Source: Allomuricauda sp. TMED12 (GTDB taxonomy: Bacteria > Bacteroidota > Bacteroidia > Flavobacteriales > Flavobacteriaceae). From it: 64,000 nucleotides of DNA. Shown in pieces: positions 52,198-60,576 of this stretch. The notes beneath the pieces were generated by a model. That model was not told the DNA's origin. It saw only the letters and a list, made by a program, of their open reading frames with translations, and ran no database searches. The stretch spans positions 1-64,000 of the forward strand of contig NHBR02000083.1 of the NCBI GenBank assembly GCA_002167435.2, read 5' to 3'. How positions within the stretch are numbered: position 1 is the stretch's first letter; the number at the start of each line of letters is the position of its first letter. The position numbers were made by a program, and so were the translations under genes.

Positions 52198-53607
52198 TTA
52201 ATTATAACTCCTTGGCGCCAAAAACTGGGTCACCGTGGTTTCTATGAGTTTATCATCACTATAGACCCCTATCTTTAACTTATCCTTGTCCCCGTTCAAT
52301 GCAGAGGCGTTAATCTCGATGAACAATGTTCCTTCTGCGATTTCTTCTGCTGGAACAGTAAAGCTGTCCTGGGACACCATTTTAATTTCTCCGTTATGGG
52401 ACATCAGTTCAAACCGAACATTTTCAATATCCTTTGTGGTCTTGTTCACCAATTTATAGGTGTACACATTACTGATAATATTGTTCTCCTTACGTTCATA
52501 TAACTGACCAGGTAAACGTAGTACATTGGCCTCGACCTCGTTCCTCATGAACAACATTCCGATAAGGATACCTGTAAGTACCGCAAGCACAGCCGTATAG
52601 CCCTTCATACGTGCCGTAAATTTGAATTTGTTGTTGTTGGTTATCTCATCTTCACTAGCGTATCTAATCAACCCTTTAGGTTTATTGATACTATCCATTA
52701 TGTGATCACACTCATCTATACAAGCTGTGCAGTTTACACATTCCAACTGTGTGCCATTACGGATGTCTATTCCCGTAGGGCATACATTCACACATTGAAA
52801 ACAGTCGATACAATCACCATGTCCAAGCGCTTCCCTATCTTCATTTTTCCTAAACTTTTTACGCCCACCCTCACCTTCACCGCGTTTATGATCATAGGCT
52901 ACCACAATGGATTTATCATCCAAAAGCACACCTTGCAATCTACCGTAAGGGCAAGCGATAATACACACCTGCTCCCTAAACCAAGCAAAGATGAAATAAA
53001 ACACCCCTGTGAAGATCAGCAATGGAACCATAGTGCTTAAATGTGCCATTGGACCATCTGTGATATAGGCCATCAATTGATCACTTCCTATTAGATAAGC
53101 CAAGAACACATTGGCTATAAAAAAGGATATGATGAAGAAAATAATCCACTTCAGTACTCTTTTCCGAATCTTTTTACCCGTCCATGGAGCTTTGGCCAAT
53201 CGCATTTGTGCCCCTCTATCTCCATCTATCCAATATTCGATGCGACGGAAGACCATTTCCAAAAATATGGTCTGGGGGCACATCCATCCACAGAAAATAC
53301 GACCATAAGCGACCGTAAACAGTGCAATGAATATTACTCCAATAATCATGGACACGACCACCAAATGGAAATCCTGGGGCCAAAACGGAAGTCCGAATAT
53401 ATTGAAACGCCTGTCCAATACATTGAACAATAAGAATTGGTGCCCGTTGACCTTAACAAAAGGAGCTGCTATCAAGAAAATCAGCAAAAAGTAACTTACA
53501 TACTTTCGATAATCATAATAACGCCCACTGGGTTTCTTTGGAAAAATAAAATTCCTTTTCCCTTCTTCTGTGATTGTGCCTATGGAATCCCTAAAGTTAT
53601 CTTCCAT
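52198..53607 (-). CDS. ccoG: CcoG/FixG iron-sulfur membrane protein
   Basis: A 469-residue membrane protein with about five TM helices and cytosolic ferredoxin-type clusters. FCGWMCPQT and CIIACPYGR are the NapH/CcoG motifs. The two 4Fe-4S motifs are CIDCFQCVNVCPTG and CVNCTACIDECDH. The C-terminus is an Ig-like periplasmic domain (VYTYKLVNKTTKDIENV). CcoG reduces copper for delivery to the oxidase. It lies 50 bases downstream of ccoP. Confidence 0.94.
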   Translation of the reverse strand: MEDNFRDSIGTITEEGKRNFIFPKKPSGRYYDYRKYVSYFLLIFLIAAPFVKVNGHQFLLFNVLDRRFNIFGLPFWPQDFHLVVVSMIIGVIFIALFTVAYGRIFCGWMCPQTIFLEMVFRRIEYWIDGDRGAQMRLAKAPWTGKKIRKRVLKWIIFFIISFFIANVFLAYLIGSDQLMAYITDGPMAHLSTMVPLLIFTGVFYFIFAWFREQVCIIACPYGRLQGVLLDDKSIVVAYDHKRGEGEGGRKKFRKNEDREALGHGDCIDCFQCVNVCPTGIDIRNGTQLECVNCTACIDECDHIMDSINKPKGLIRYASEDEITNNNKFKFTARMKGYTAVLAVLTGILIGMLFMRNEVEANVLRLPGQLYERKENNIISNVYTYKLVNKTTKDIENVRFELMSHNGEIKMVSQDSFTVPAEEIAEGTLFIEINASALNGDKDKLKIGVYSDDKLIETTVTQFLAPRSYN

Positions 53608-53657
53608 CGCATGTGTGGTTTATGGATAAATATTTGTTGCCTATGTGTCTCAAAGGA

Positions 53658-54632
53658 CTAATTCATGGCAACTTCTGTAGAATCTGTGGCCTGCTCCATT
53701 TCTTCTGGGGCAGTTTCTTCTGTTTCAGATTCTGTTCCATTGGATTCTTCGGGAGCATCCGGGTCTACCCAGATTTCTCCTTCGGGTTCCTTTGGATTGG
53801 CGGGTGTAGTGCCGCCCAAAGTGATTACATAACTGGCAACCTGAGCCATTTCAGCTGGTTTTAAGGTTTGCTTCCATGCAATCATACCCTTGCCATCTCG
53901 ACCACCTTCGGAAATTGTAGTAAAGATATTTTTGATACCTCCTCCCAAAATCCAATGATTGTCTGTAAGGTTTGGACCAATTCCACCGCCTCCGTCGGCC
54001 ATGTGGCAAGCAACACAATTGGCTTGGAATATCTTCTCACCTGCAGCCAAATCGGACTCATCCGAAAGGAACTCGACCGTACTGGCATCCACTAGATCCT
54101 TGGCAGTTCTTTTATATTCCTCAATTGCCAATTGCGCAGCGGCTACTTCTTGTTCATATTCAAGTTCTTGGTCGTATTCGCCGATGATATGGAAACGCAC
54201 CAAGTACACTACGGCAAAAACAATGGTCGCATAGAAAAGATATACCCACCATGGAGGTAGTACGTTATCCAACTCTCGGATACCATCATAATTGTGATCC
54301 AGGACTATTTCACCTTCACGCTCAATGGAGCGGCTTTTGGTAAGTCTTTTCATTAAGTTCTTGGCCCAAGTCCATTCAAACTTTTTGTCTTTGGCTTCCA
54401 AGTAACGCTCTTTTCCTTCTTCTGAAAGGGTTTGAAACATGATATTCTCAATGGAAGCTAAAATCAGTTCTATGGCAATAAGAATCATCAATACCAGCAG
54501 CATAAAAAACTGTGTGATCGGATATTCAATTATTGCAGGTTTATCACCAGAGTCTATAAAGAATTCCATCAATCCGAAGATTAAAAAGAATAAAACGGGG
54601 ACTCGTATCCACCAAGGTGTTTTTGTGCTCAT
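53658..54632 (-). CDS. ccoP: cbb3 oxidase subunit CcoP (single haem c)
   Basis: A 324-residue subunit. Two TM helices lie in the first 60 residues, followed by the FixP/CcoP N-terminal segment DHNYDGIRELDNVLPPWWVYLFYATIVFAV. One cytochrome c domain follows, with CVACH near residue 209 and the axial Met in GKGMIAW. The last 50 residues are an acidic Glu/Thr-rich tail. Proteobacterial CcoP has two haem c sites; here only one CxxCH exists. It passes electrons to CcoNO. It sits 4 bases after ccoQ. Confidence 0.93.
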   Translation of the reverse strand: MSTKTPWWIRVPVLFFLIFGLMEFFIDSGDKPAIIEYPITQFFMLLVLMILIAIELILASIENIMFQTLSEEGKERYLEAKDKKFEWTWAKNLMKRLTKSRSIEREGEIVLDHNYDGIRELDNVLPPWWVYLFYATIVFAVVYLVRFHIIGEYDQELEYEQEVAAAQLAIEEYKRTAKDLVDASTVEFLSDESDLAAGEKIFQANCVACHMADGGGGIGPNLTDNHWILGGGIKNIFTTISEGGRDGKGMIAWKQTLKPAEMAQVASYVITLGGTTPANPKEPEGEIWVDPDAPEESNGTESETEETAPEEMEQATDSTEVAMN

Positions 54633-54636
54633 AATG

Positions 54637-54825
54637 TTATAGTTTGTTTTGTTGATCTTCGTTATCCAATGGCAGTTCGGACATCTCCCTTATGTGTTCT
54701 TTGGTAGCGGTAAACACCCACCAGAACAATAGAACAAAAAACACAAAGAAGATTAGTAGGGAAACCATGGGATAGTTGGCTATCCCATCGATGGTTTCCA
54801 TATGTTCTTTTACAAATTTCAACAT
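54637..54825 (-). CDS. ccoQ: CcoQ-type small oxidase subunit
   Basis: A 62-residue protein with one TM helix (about residues 20-42, MVSLLIFFVFFVLLFWWVF) and a charged C-terminus. Its size and place between ccoNO and ccoP identify it as CcoQ, which stabilises the cbb3 complex. It starts 2 bases after the ccoNO stop. Confidence 0.85.
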   Translation of the reverse strand: MLKFVKEHMETIDGIANYPMVSLLIFFVFFVLLFWWVFTATKEHIREMSELPLDNEDQQNKL

Positions 54826-54827
54826 GG

Positions 54828-57029
54828 TTATTTGTTTTGAGATATAGTTTCTTCTGTTCCTTTAATTTTGATATCAGTACCCAATCGCTGCAGATAAGCA
54901 ATCAAGGATACGATTTCACGATCTCGCATTTCCACAAAATCCAATCCGTTTTCCTCGGCGTATTTTTTATCCGCTTCATACGTTTTTGCGAATTCAGGAT
55001 CCGTGTAAAGGTTCTTTTCGATTTGCTCTGCTTGCTCTGCCATGGATTGCGGAGCATTAGCAATATCCTCTTCGGTATATGGAACTCCAAGTTTTACCAT
55101 GGTTTCCATTTTTGCCTGTACATCGCTGCGGTCGTGCTCATCGGTGACCAACCATTCATAAGATGGCATGATTGAGCCCGCAGAAGTACTTTGCGGATCG
55201 TACATGTGGTTCAAGTGCCAGTTATCGGAATACTTGCCACCAATTCGCAACAAGTCGGGACCTGTACGTTTACTCCCCCAAAGAAATGGGTGGTCGTAAA
55301 CAAACTCCCCTGCCTTGGCGTATTCCCCATAACGTTCCACCTCGCTTCGGAACGGCCTGATCATTTGTGAGTGACAGCCTACACATCCTTCTCTTATATA
55401 AAGATCTCGACCTTCCAATTCCAGTGGTGTATAGGGCTTAACACTTGTAATGGTCGGTATGTTGGATTTCACCAATATGGTCGGTATAATTTGAACCACA
55501 CCTCCGATCAGGATGGCAACGGTGGCCAAGATGGTCAACTGAACAGGTTTTCTTTCCAACCAGTTGTGGAAAGTTTCACCTGCCACTCTTCTTTTGGCAA
55601 CTCGTTCCAATGCTGGTGCTTCTGCTTCTTCATCCTCTACTTTGCTACCAGACCTGATGGTCAGCACAACATTGTAAAGCAAAACAAACATTCCCAAGAT
55701 ATAAAGGGACCCTCCAATAGCCCTCATCCAGTACATGGGAATGATCTGGGTCACGGTTTCCAAGAAGTTACCGTAAACCAAGGTACCATCGGGGTTGAAT
55801 TCTTTCCACATAAGAGCTTGGGTGAATCCAGCTACATACATTGGAAGGGCATAAAGCACAATACCCAAAGTTCCTATCCAGAAGTGGAAATTCGCCAATC
55901 CTTTGGAGTGCAATTCTGTTTTGAACATTCGCGGCACCAACCAATAGATCATACCAAAGGTCAAGAACCCGTTCCAAGCCAATGCACCAACGTGAACGTG
56001 TGCAATAATCCAGTCACTAAAGTGAGCAATGGCATTTACGTTTTTCAAAGAAAGCATTGGACCTTCAAATGTAGCCATACCATAACCTGTAATTGCTACT
56101 ACCATAAATTTTAATGTGGCATCGGTACGAACTTTATCCCATACCCCGCGGAGCGTCAACAATCCGTTGATCATACCACCCCAGGATGGAGCGATCAACA
56201 TAACAGAGAACACCACACCCAAGTTCTGCGCCCAATCAGGCAAAGCAGAATACAATAAGTGGTGAGGACCTGCCCAGATATAAATGAATATCAGTGACCA
56301 GAAGTGGACGATGGAAAGTCTATAGGAATAAATGGGACGGTTGGCCGCCTTTGGAACAAAGTAGTACATCAACCCCAAGAAAGGAGTGGTCAAGAAGAAT
56401 GCCACTGCATTGTGACCGTACCACCACTGCACCAAGGCATCCTGTACACCTGCATATACGGAATAACTTTTAAGTGCGGTTACTGGAAGCTCCAAGCTGT
56501 TAAAAATGTGCAACACAGCTACGGTAACAAAGGTGGCCAAATAGAACCATATTGCCACATATAAGTGCCTTTGCCTTCTTTTTAAAATGGTACCGATCAT
56601 GTTCCAACCAAAGACTACCCAAACAACTGCAATGGCTAAATCTATTGGCCATTCCAACTCTGCATATTCTTTGGATGTGGTGTACCCAAGCGGTAATGTC
56701 AACGCGGCAGCGACAATAATCAATTGCCAGCCCCAGAAGTTGATGTTACTCAAGGCATCACTGAACATTCTTGCTTTTAGCAAGCGTTGCAAAGAGTAAT
56801 ACACCCCTGCAAAAATCGCGTTCCCCACAAATGCAAAGATCACCGCATTGGTATGCAATGGGCGTAAACGTCCAAAACTCAACCAAGAGATACCTTCTGT
56901 AACATTGGGGAACAAAAACATAAAGGCCAACAAGAGACCTACCGACATACCTACCACGCCCCATAAAATGGTTGCGTATAAGAACTTTTGTACGATTTTG
57001 TTATCGTAACGGAACTGTTGTATTTCCAT
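54828..57029 (-). CDS. ccoN: cbb3 oxidase CcoN-CcoO fusion
   Basis: A 733-residue fusion. Residues 1 to about 480 are CcoN, the catalytic subunit with haem b, haem b3 and CuB. Ligand regions seen are RPLHTNAVIFAFVGN, WWYGHNAVAFFLT, GPHHLLYSALPDW and AHVHVGALAWNGF. After a short linker, residues from about 510 are CcoO with a TM anchor and the haem c site CVGCHSQMIRP near residue 549. CcoO is a separate protein in Proteobacteria; the fusion is typical of Bacteroidota. It lies 2 bases after ccoS in the operon and is the core of high-affinity oxygen respiration. Confidence 0.95.
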   Translation of the reverse strand: MEIQQFRYDNKIVQKFLYATILWGVVGMSVGLLLAFMFLFPNVTEGISWLSFGRLRPLHTNAVIFAFVGNAIFAGVYYSLQRLLKARMFSDALSNINFWGWQLIIVAAALTLPLGYTTSKEYAELEWPIDLAIAVVWVVFGWNMIGTILKRRQRHLYVAIWFYLATFVTVAVLHIFNSLELPVTALKSYSVYAGVQDALVQWWYGHNAVAFFLTTPFLGLMYYFVPKAANRPIYSYRLSIVHFWSLIFIYIWAGPHHLLYSALPDWAQNLGVVFSVMLIAPSWGGMINGLLTLRGVWDKVRTDATLKFMVVAITGYGMATFEGPMLSLKNVNAIAHFSDWIIAHVHVGALAWNGFLTFGMIYWLVPRMFKTELHSKGLANFHFWIGTLGIVLYALPMYVAGFTQALMWKEFNPDGTLVYGNFLETVTQIIPMYWMRAIGGSLYILGMFVLLYNVVLTIRSGSKVEDEEAEAPALERVAKRRVAGETFHNWLERKPVQLTILATVAILIGGVVQIIPTILVKSNIPTITSVKPYTPLELEGRDLYIREGCVGCHSQMIRPFRSEVERYGEYAKAGEFVYDHPFLWGSKRTGPDLLRIGGKYSDNWHLNHMYDPQSTSAGSIMPSYEWLVTDEHDRSDVQAKMETMVKLGVPYTEEDIANAPQSMAEQAEQIEKNLYTDPEFAKTYEADKKYAEENGLDFVEMRDREIVSLIAYLQRLGTDIKIKGTEETISQNK

Positions 57030-57031
57030 AT

Positions 57032-57241
57032 TTATTGGTTTGTACTTTTAGTTTGTTTGATTTCCTTTTTATTTAGGTTTGATTTATCCTTGTCACTGAC
57101 CACCTCATCCTCAAACAACATTCTTACCGATGGGGTATAGGTATCATCGTATTGTCCGCTTTTTACTGAAAAAACAAAGGCTATAAAAAAGACTATGGCC
57201 ACCGTTATGCTAATGGCCAGCAACACATAAATAACACTCAT
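57032..57241 (-). CDS. ccoS: CcoS oxidase maturation protein
   Basis: A 69-residue protein with one TM helix at residues 3-25 (VIYVLLAISITVAIVFFIAFVF) and the family segment SVKSGQYDDTYTPSVRMLFED. CcoS is needed for cofactor insertion into CcoN. It is the first gene of the cco operon. Its promoter overlaps the end of ccoI. Confidence 0.92.
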   Translation of the reverse strand: MSVIYVLLAISITVAIVFFIAFVFSVKSGQYDDTYTPSVRMLFEDEVVSDKDKSNLNKKEIKQTKSTNQ

Positions 57242-57260
57242 ACCCTTGTTAAATTTGGGT

Positions 57261-57303
57261 TAAAACTACATTGATGATATCCTTCAAAAAATGACATATA
57301 TCA
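57261..57303 (-). promoter_or_regulatory. Fnr-type class II promoter of the cco operon
   Basis: The dyad TGACATATATCA (57292-57303) lies exactly 23 bases upstream of the minus-strand -7 box TAGTTTTA (57268-57261). The last three bases of the dyad are the ccoI stop codon (57301-57303). The predicted leader is about 15 bases. Confidence 0.75.
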
Positions 57304-59685
57304 GCTTTCTAAAGTTTTTAATTCTTTACCGAGATAATTTGTTGCCAAGGTCGTGAACACCACAATACTTATGGAACTCAACGGCATTAGAATAGCGGCA
57401 ATAACAGGCTGTAATTGACCTGTAACAGCAAAATACAATCCTACAATATTATAGCAGAGCGATAGCAAAAAGCTCATTTTTATTATCCGAATGGACTTTT
57501 TGGACAGTGTAATGAACTTTGGCAGCATTCTCAGTTTGCTCGCATCCAAAATTCCATCACAAGCTGGCGAAAACACGTTGATGTTTTCGGAAACGGCCAA
57601 ACCCACATCACTTTGGGCCAAAGCACCGGCATCGTTCAATCCATCACCAACCATTAAAACTTTGTGGTTTTCCTGCAGACTTTTGATGTATTCCAGCTTG
57701 CCCTCGGGCTTTTGATCGAACATCATTTTTGTCTTTTCTGGCAGCATTATTTGGAGCTGTTCCTTTTCCCCATCGTTATCTCCGGAAAGGATGCCGAGTT
57801 CCAAATCGGTCCCTAGTTCCTCAAAAATTTGACTCATACCATCCCGATACGTATTCTTGAAAACAAAACGACCTTTTACGTCCTCATCTGCACTTATATA
57901 AACCGTGGTATTGGTCAAAGAGTTTGCCTTATTCTCACCAACATAGGAAGCAGAGCCAACTTTAATGGAGTGTTGGTTGTATTTTCCCTCAATGCCTTTT
58001 CCTGTATGCTCTTGGAACTCTTCCAGGGTCATGATGGCATTCGACTTTAAAATATTATAGAGTGACCGGCTCAACGGGTGGTTAGATGCCCTTAAGGTTG
58101 TTTTTAAAAGTGCCGTCTCCTCTTCTGTGAGTTCCATCCCTTCATAGTGGATGGTATCTTTTATGTTTGTTGTGAGGGTTCCTGTCTTATCAAAAATAGC
58201 GGTATCGATTTTCGATAACCGCTCGATTACATTAGTGTTCTTTAGATAGAATTTATGTTTTCCAAAAATACGGAGCATATTGCCCAACGTGAACGGAGCT
58301 GCCAAAGCAATGGCACACGGACAGGCAATGATCAAGACAGAAGTGAAAACGTTAAGGGCCAAACTCGGCTCCAACATCAACCAAAAAATGGTGGCTACAG
58401 TGGCAATACTCAAAACTGCAATGGTAAACCGTTTGCCAATGCTATCGGTAAGGGTCTGAAATTGACTTGCCTTATCTTTTGAAAATATGGAGTTCCCCCA
58501 CAGCTGCGTTAAATAACTTTGGGAAACGGATTTTAATACTTCAACTTCCAAAACTCCCGAAAGTTGTTTACCGCCCGCAAACAATTTCTCTCCTGACTCC
58601 TTGAACACAGGTTCGGACTCACCAGTAACAAAACTATAATCAATCTCAGCTGTTCCTTTGATAAGGATACAGTCCACGGGAATGATTTCGTGACTACGGA
58701 TTAGTACCCTATCCCCTACTTCTATATTATAAATTTGAACATTCTCTTCTTCCCCGTCTTTCTTCAGTCGTGTAACAGCTATTGGGAAATAAGATTTGTA
58801 GTCCCGTTCGAATGATAGATAGGCATAGGTCTTTTGCTGAAAAAATTTCCCTAATAACAGGAAAAAGACCAATCCGGTAAGGCTATCAAAAAAACCGGAT
58901 CCCAAATCAAAAACTATATCAACGGTGCTTCGTAAAAAGAGCACCAATATTCCCAAAGCTATGGGGACATCAATGTTCAACAACTTGGAACGAATGCCTT
59001 TATAGGCTGAAATAAAATAATCTTGAGCGGCATAGAATACAACGGGCAAGGAAAAGGCGAACATCAACCAACGAAAAACGTGTTTGTATTGATCTAGCCA
59101 AAACTCTTCTACCTCGAAATATTCTGGGAAGGAAAACAGCATCACATTGCCAAAGGCAAAACCTGCAAACCCCAATTTATAAATTAAGGAACGATCCACC
59201 TTTTTTCCCTTTTTATTGTATTCCTCTAAAGAGATATAGGGTTCGTAACCAATGCTTCCCAACAAAAGCACTAATGCTTTTAGTGAGAAATCTTCAGTTT
59301 TATAGGTAACTCGAATGGTCTTCTTTGGGAAATCCACTTGCGAAAATGTAATGGCGGAATGTAGTTTGTTCAAGTTTTCCAATACCCAAATACAAGAACT
59401 ACAATGGATGGTAGGGATACTTAAACTGATTACTTGGACACCTTCTTCGTTAAATTCCACCAATTGCTGTACAATTTCCTGGTTGTCCAAAAAATCGTAT
59501 TTCTGGCGGATTTCGTTGGGTGTGGTTCCTGCCTTGCCTTCTATTTCATAAAAGGTGGACAGGCCATTTGATGTAAAAATCTCGTAGACGGTTTTACAAC
59601 CATTACAACAAAAGTCTTTATCATCAAACTCTACACTACTCTTACCGCACTCGTCTCCACAATGATAACAGGTCGAGTCTGCCAT
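57301..59685 (-). CDS. ccoI: CcoI-type copper-translocating P-type ATPase
   Basis: A 794-residue P1B ATPase that exports copper toward cbb3 oxidase assembly. The N-terminus has a Cys-rich zinc-ribbon-like region (CYHCGDEC; FCCNGCKTVYEIF) and an HMA domain with CSSC near residue 97. About eight TM helices follow, including the copper-site motif CPCAIALAAP. The phosphorylation site is DKTGTLT, with VTGESEP and GDGLNDAGAL. It is transcribed separately from, but directly upstream of, ccoS. It shares one operator with the divergent regulator. Confidence 0.95.
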   Translation of the reverse strand: MADSTCYHCGDECGKSSVEFDDKDFCCNGCKTVYEIFTSNGLSTFYEIEGKAGTTPNEIRQKYDFLDNQEIVQQLVEFNEEGVQVISLSIPTIHCSSCIWVLENLNKLHSAITFSQVDFPKKTIRVTYKTEDFSLKALVLLLGSIGYEPYISLEEYNKKGKKVDRSLIYKLGFAGFAFGNVMLFSFPEYFEVEEFWLDQYKHVFRWLMFAFSLPVVFYAAQDYFISAYKGIRSKLLNIDVPIALGILVLFLRSTVDIVFDLGSGFFDSLTGLVFFLLLGKFFQQKTYAYLSFERDYKSYFPIAVTRLKKDGEEENVQIYNIEVGDRVLIRSHEIIPVDCILIKGTAEIDYSFVTGESEPVFKESGEKLFAGGKQLSGVLEVEVLKSVSQSYLTQLWGNSIFSKDKASQFQTLTDSIGKRFTIAVLSIATVATIFWLMLEPSLALNVFTSVLIIACPCAIALAAPFTLGNMLRIFGKHKFYLKNTNVIERLSKIDTAIFDKTGTLTTNIKDTIHYEGMELTEEETALLKTTLRASNHPLSRSLYNILKSNAIMTLEEFQEHTGKGIEGKYNQHSIKVGSASYVGENKANSLTNTTVYISADEDVKGRFVFKNTYRDGMSQIFEELGTDLELGILSGDNDGEKEQLQIMLPEKTKMMFDQKPEGKLEYIKSLQENHKVLMVGDGLNDAGALAQSDVGLAVSENINVFSPACDGILDASKLRMLPKFITLSKKSIRIIKMSFLLSLCYNIVGLYFAVTGQLQPVIAAILMPLSSISIVVFTTLATNYLGKELKTLES

Positions 59686-59707
59686 TTCACATTTGCTTTA
59701 CCTGGTG

Positions 59708-59750
59708 CAAATTTGTAATACTCTTCTTCTTAAAAATATGATATTTATCA
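59708..59750 (-). promoter_or_regulatory. Fnr-type class II promoter of ccoI
   Basis: The dyad TGATATTTATCA (59739-59750) lies exactly 23 bases upstream of the minus-strand box CAAATTTG (59715-59708), which differs from TAnnTTTG only in its first base. The predicted leader to ccoI is about 18 bases. Confidence 0.7.
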
Positions 59751-59781
59751 GTAAATTGTTATTGTATATCAATTATTTTTG
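59739..59781 (+). promoter_or_regulatory. Fnr-type class II promoter of the regulator gene
   Basis: The same dyad, 59739-59750, lies exactly 23 bases upstream of the perfect plus-strand -7 box TATTTTTG (59774-59781). One operator is thus correctly spaced for both divergent genes, implying positive autoregulation or a shared switch. Confidence 0.78.
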
Positions 59782-59807
59782 TTGAATCAGGTAAACTAAT
59801 CATTATT

Positions 59808-60497
59808 ATGGAAAGCAGGTGTGAAAATTGTATAATTAGGCAGTTCAACTCATTACGTGCCATGAGCAAAGAAGAGTTGAAAAAAGTCTCTGACTCCAAA
59901 ACCACCAAGATCGTAAAAAAAGGTGAGCCCATATTTGAAGAGGGCGACAAACTCAATGGCGTCTACTGTGTTAGAAATGGGGTTTCCAAGCTTTCCAAGT
60001 TAAGTGCCAATGGAAAAGACCAAATTGTGAAGTTGGCCAGCAAAGGTGAAGTTCTTGGCCAGCGTTCGGTTATTTCCCAAGAGAGCACCAATCTTTCTGC
60101 CATTGCCGTAGATGATATGGAGGTTTGCTTTATTCCAAAGGAAAGTATCAACAATACCCTTCAAAAAAATCCGAATTTCACTCTGGAGGTTTTGCGTCAT
60201 ATGGCCCATGACCTCAAAGAAGCAGACGATGTAATTGTCAACATTTCCCAAAAAACGGTAAAACAAAGAATGGCGGAAGCTTTTCTATACCTAAAGAACA
60301 ATTTTGGAGAGGATTCCGATGGCTTTTTGGCCCTTACTCTATCTCGGGAAGATATTTCCAATGTTGTGGGTACCGCTACGGAATCTGCCATTAGAATCAT
60401 TTCCGAGTTCAAAAAGAAAGGCTTGATTCATACCTCGGGCAAGAAAATTGGCATCAAGGATGAACGTAAACTTTTGGAAATGGTCGAAGGCTTTTAG
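59808..60497 (+). CDS. Crp/Fnr-family transcriptional regulator (Fnr-like)
   Basis: A 229-residue regulator. A cyclic-nucleotide-type beta-roll spans about residues 22-120 (GEPIFEEGDKLNGVYCVRNGVSKL), a dimerisation helix about 121-150, and a winged helix about 155-225. The recognition helix reads SNVVGTATESAIRIISEF, where Glu192 and Arg196 align with the base-contacting Glu and Arg of E. coli Fnr; the Fnr Ser is Ile here. Cysteines are C5, C8, C54 and C107, so a 4Fe-4S cluster is possible but the spacing is not that of E. coli Fnr. Its divergence from ccoI over a shared dyad makes it the best candidate for the regulator of the whole region. Confidence 0.9.
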   Translation: MESRCENCIIRQFNSLRAMSKEELKKVSDSKTTKIVKKGEPIFEEGDKLNGVYCVRNGVSKLSKLSANGKDQIVKLASKGEVLGQRSVISQESTNLSAIAVDDMEVCFIPKESINNTLQKNPNFTLEVLRHMAHDLKEADDVIVNISQKTVKQRMAEAFLYLKNNFGEDSDGFLALTLSREDISNVVGTATESAIRIISEFKKKGLIHTSGKKIGIKDERKLLEMVEGF

Positions 60498-60513
60498 TTC
60501 ATTTTTAAAAAGC

Positions 60514-60556
60514 TGACAATTGTCATAGAATCCCCTACCCCATAGGTCTAATTTTA
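60514..60556 (+). promoter_or_regulatory. Fnr-type class II promoter of usp3
   Basis: The perfect palindrome TGACAATTGTCA (60514-60525), identical to the raiA site, lies exactly 23 bases upstream of TAATTTTA (60549-60556). The predicted leader to ATG 60577 is about 16 bases. Confidence 0.75.
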
Positions 60557-60576
60557 TGCATCATAATCTTAGTCAG

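Noticed and set aside
54902-56114. Long plus-strand open frames opposite ccoNO
   Set aside because: They are antisense shadows rich in His, Gln and Asn with no recognisable domain, lying opposite a clearly real oxidase gene.
60556-60576. ATG 60556 as start of usp3
   Set aside because: Its first base is the last base of the predicted -7 box, and the UspA domain begins at ATG 60577.
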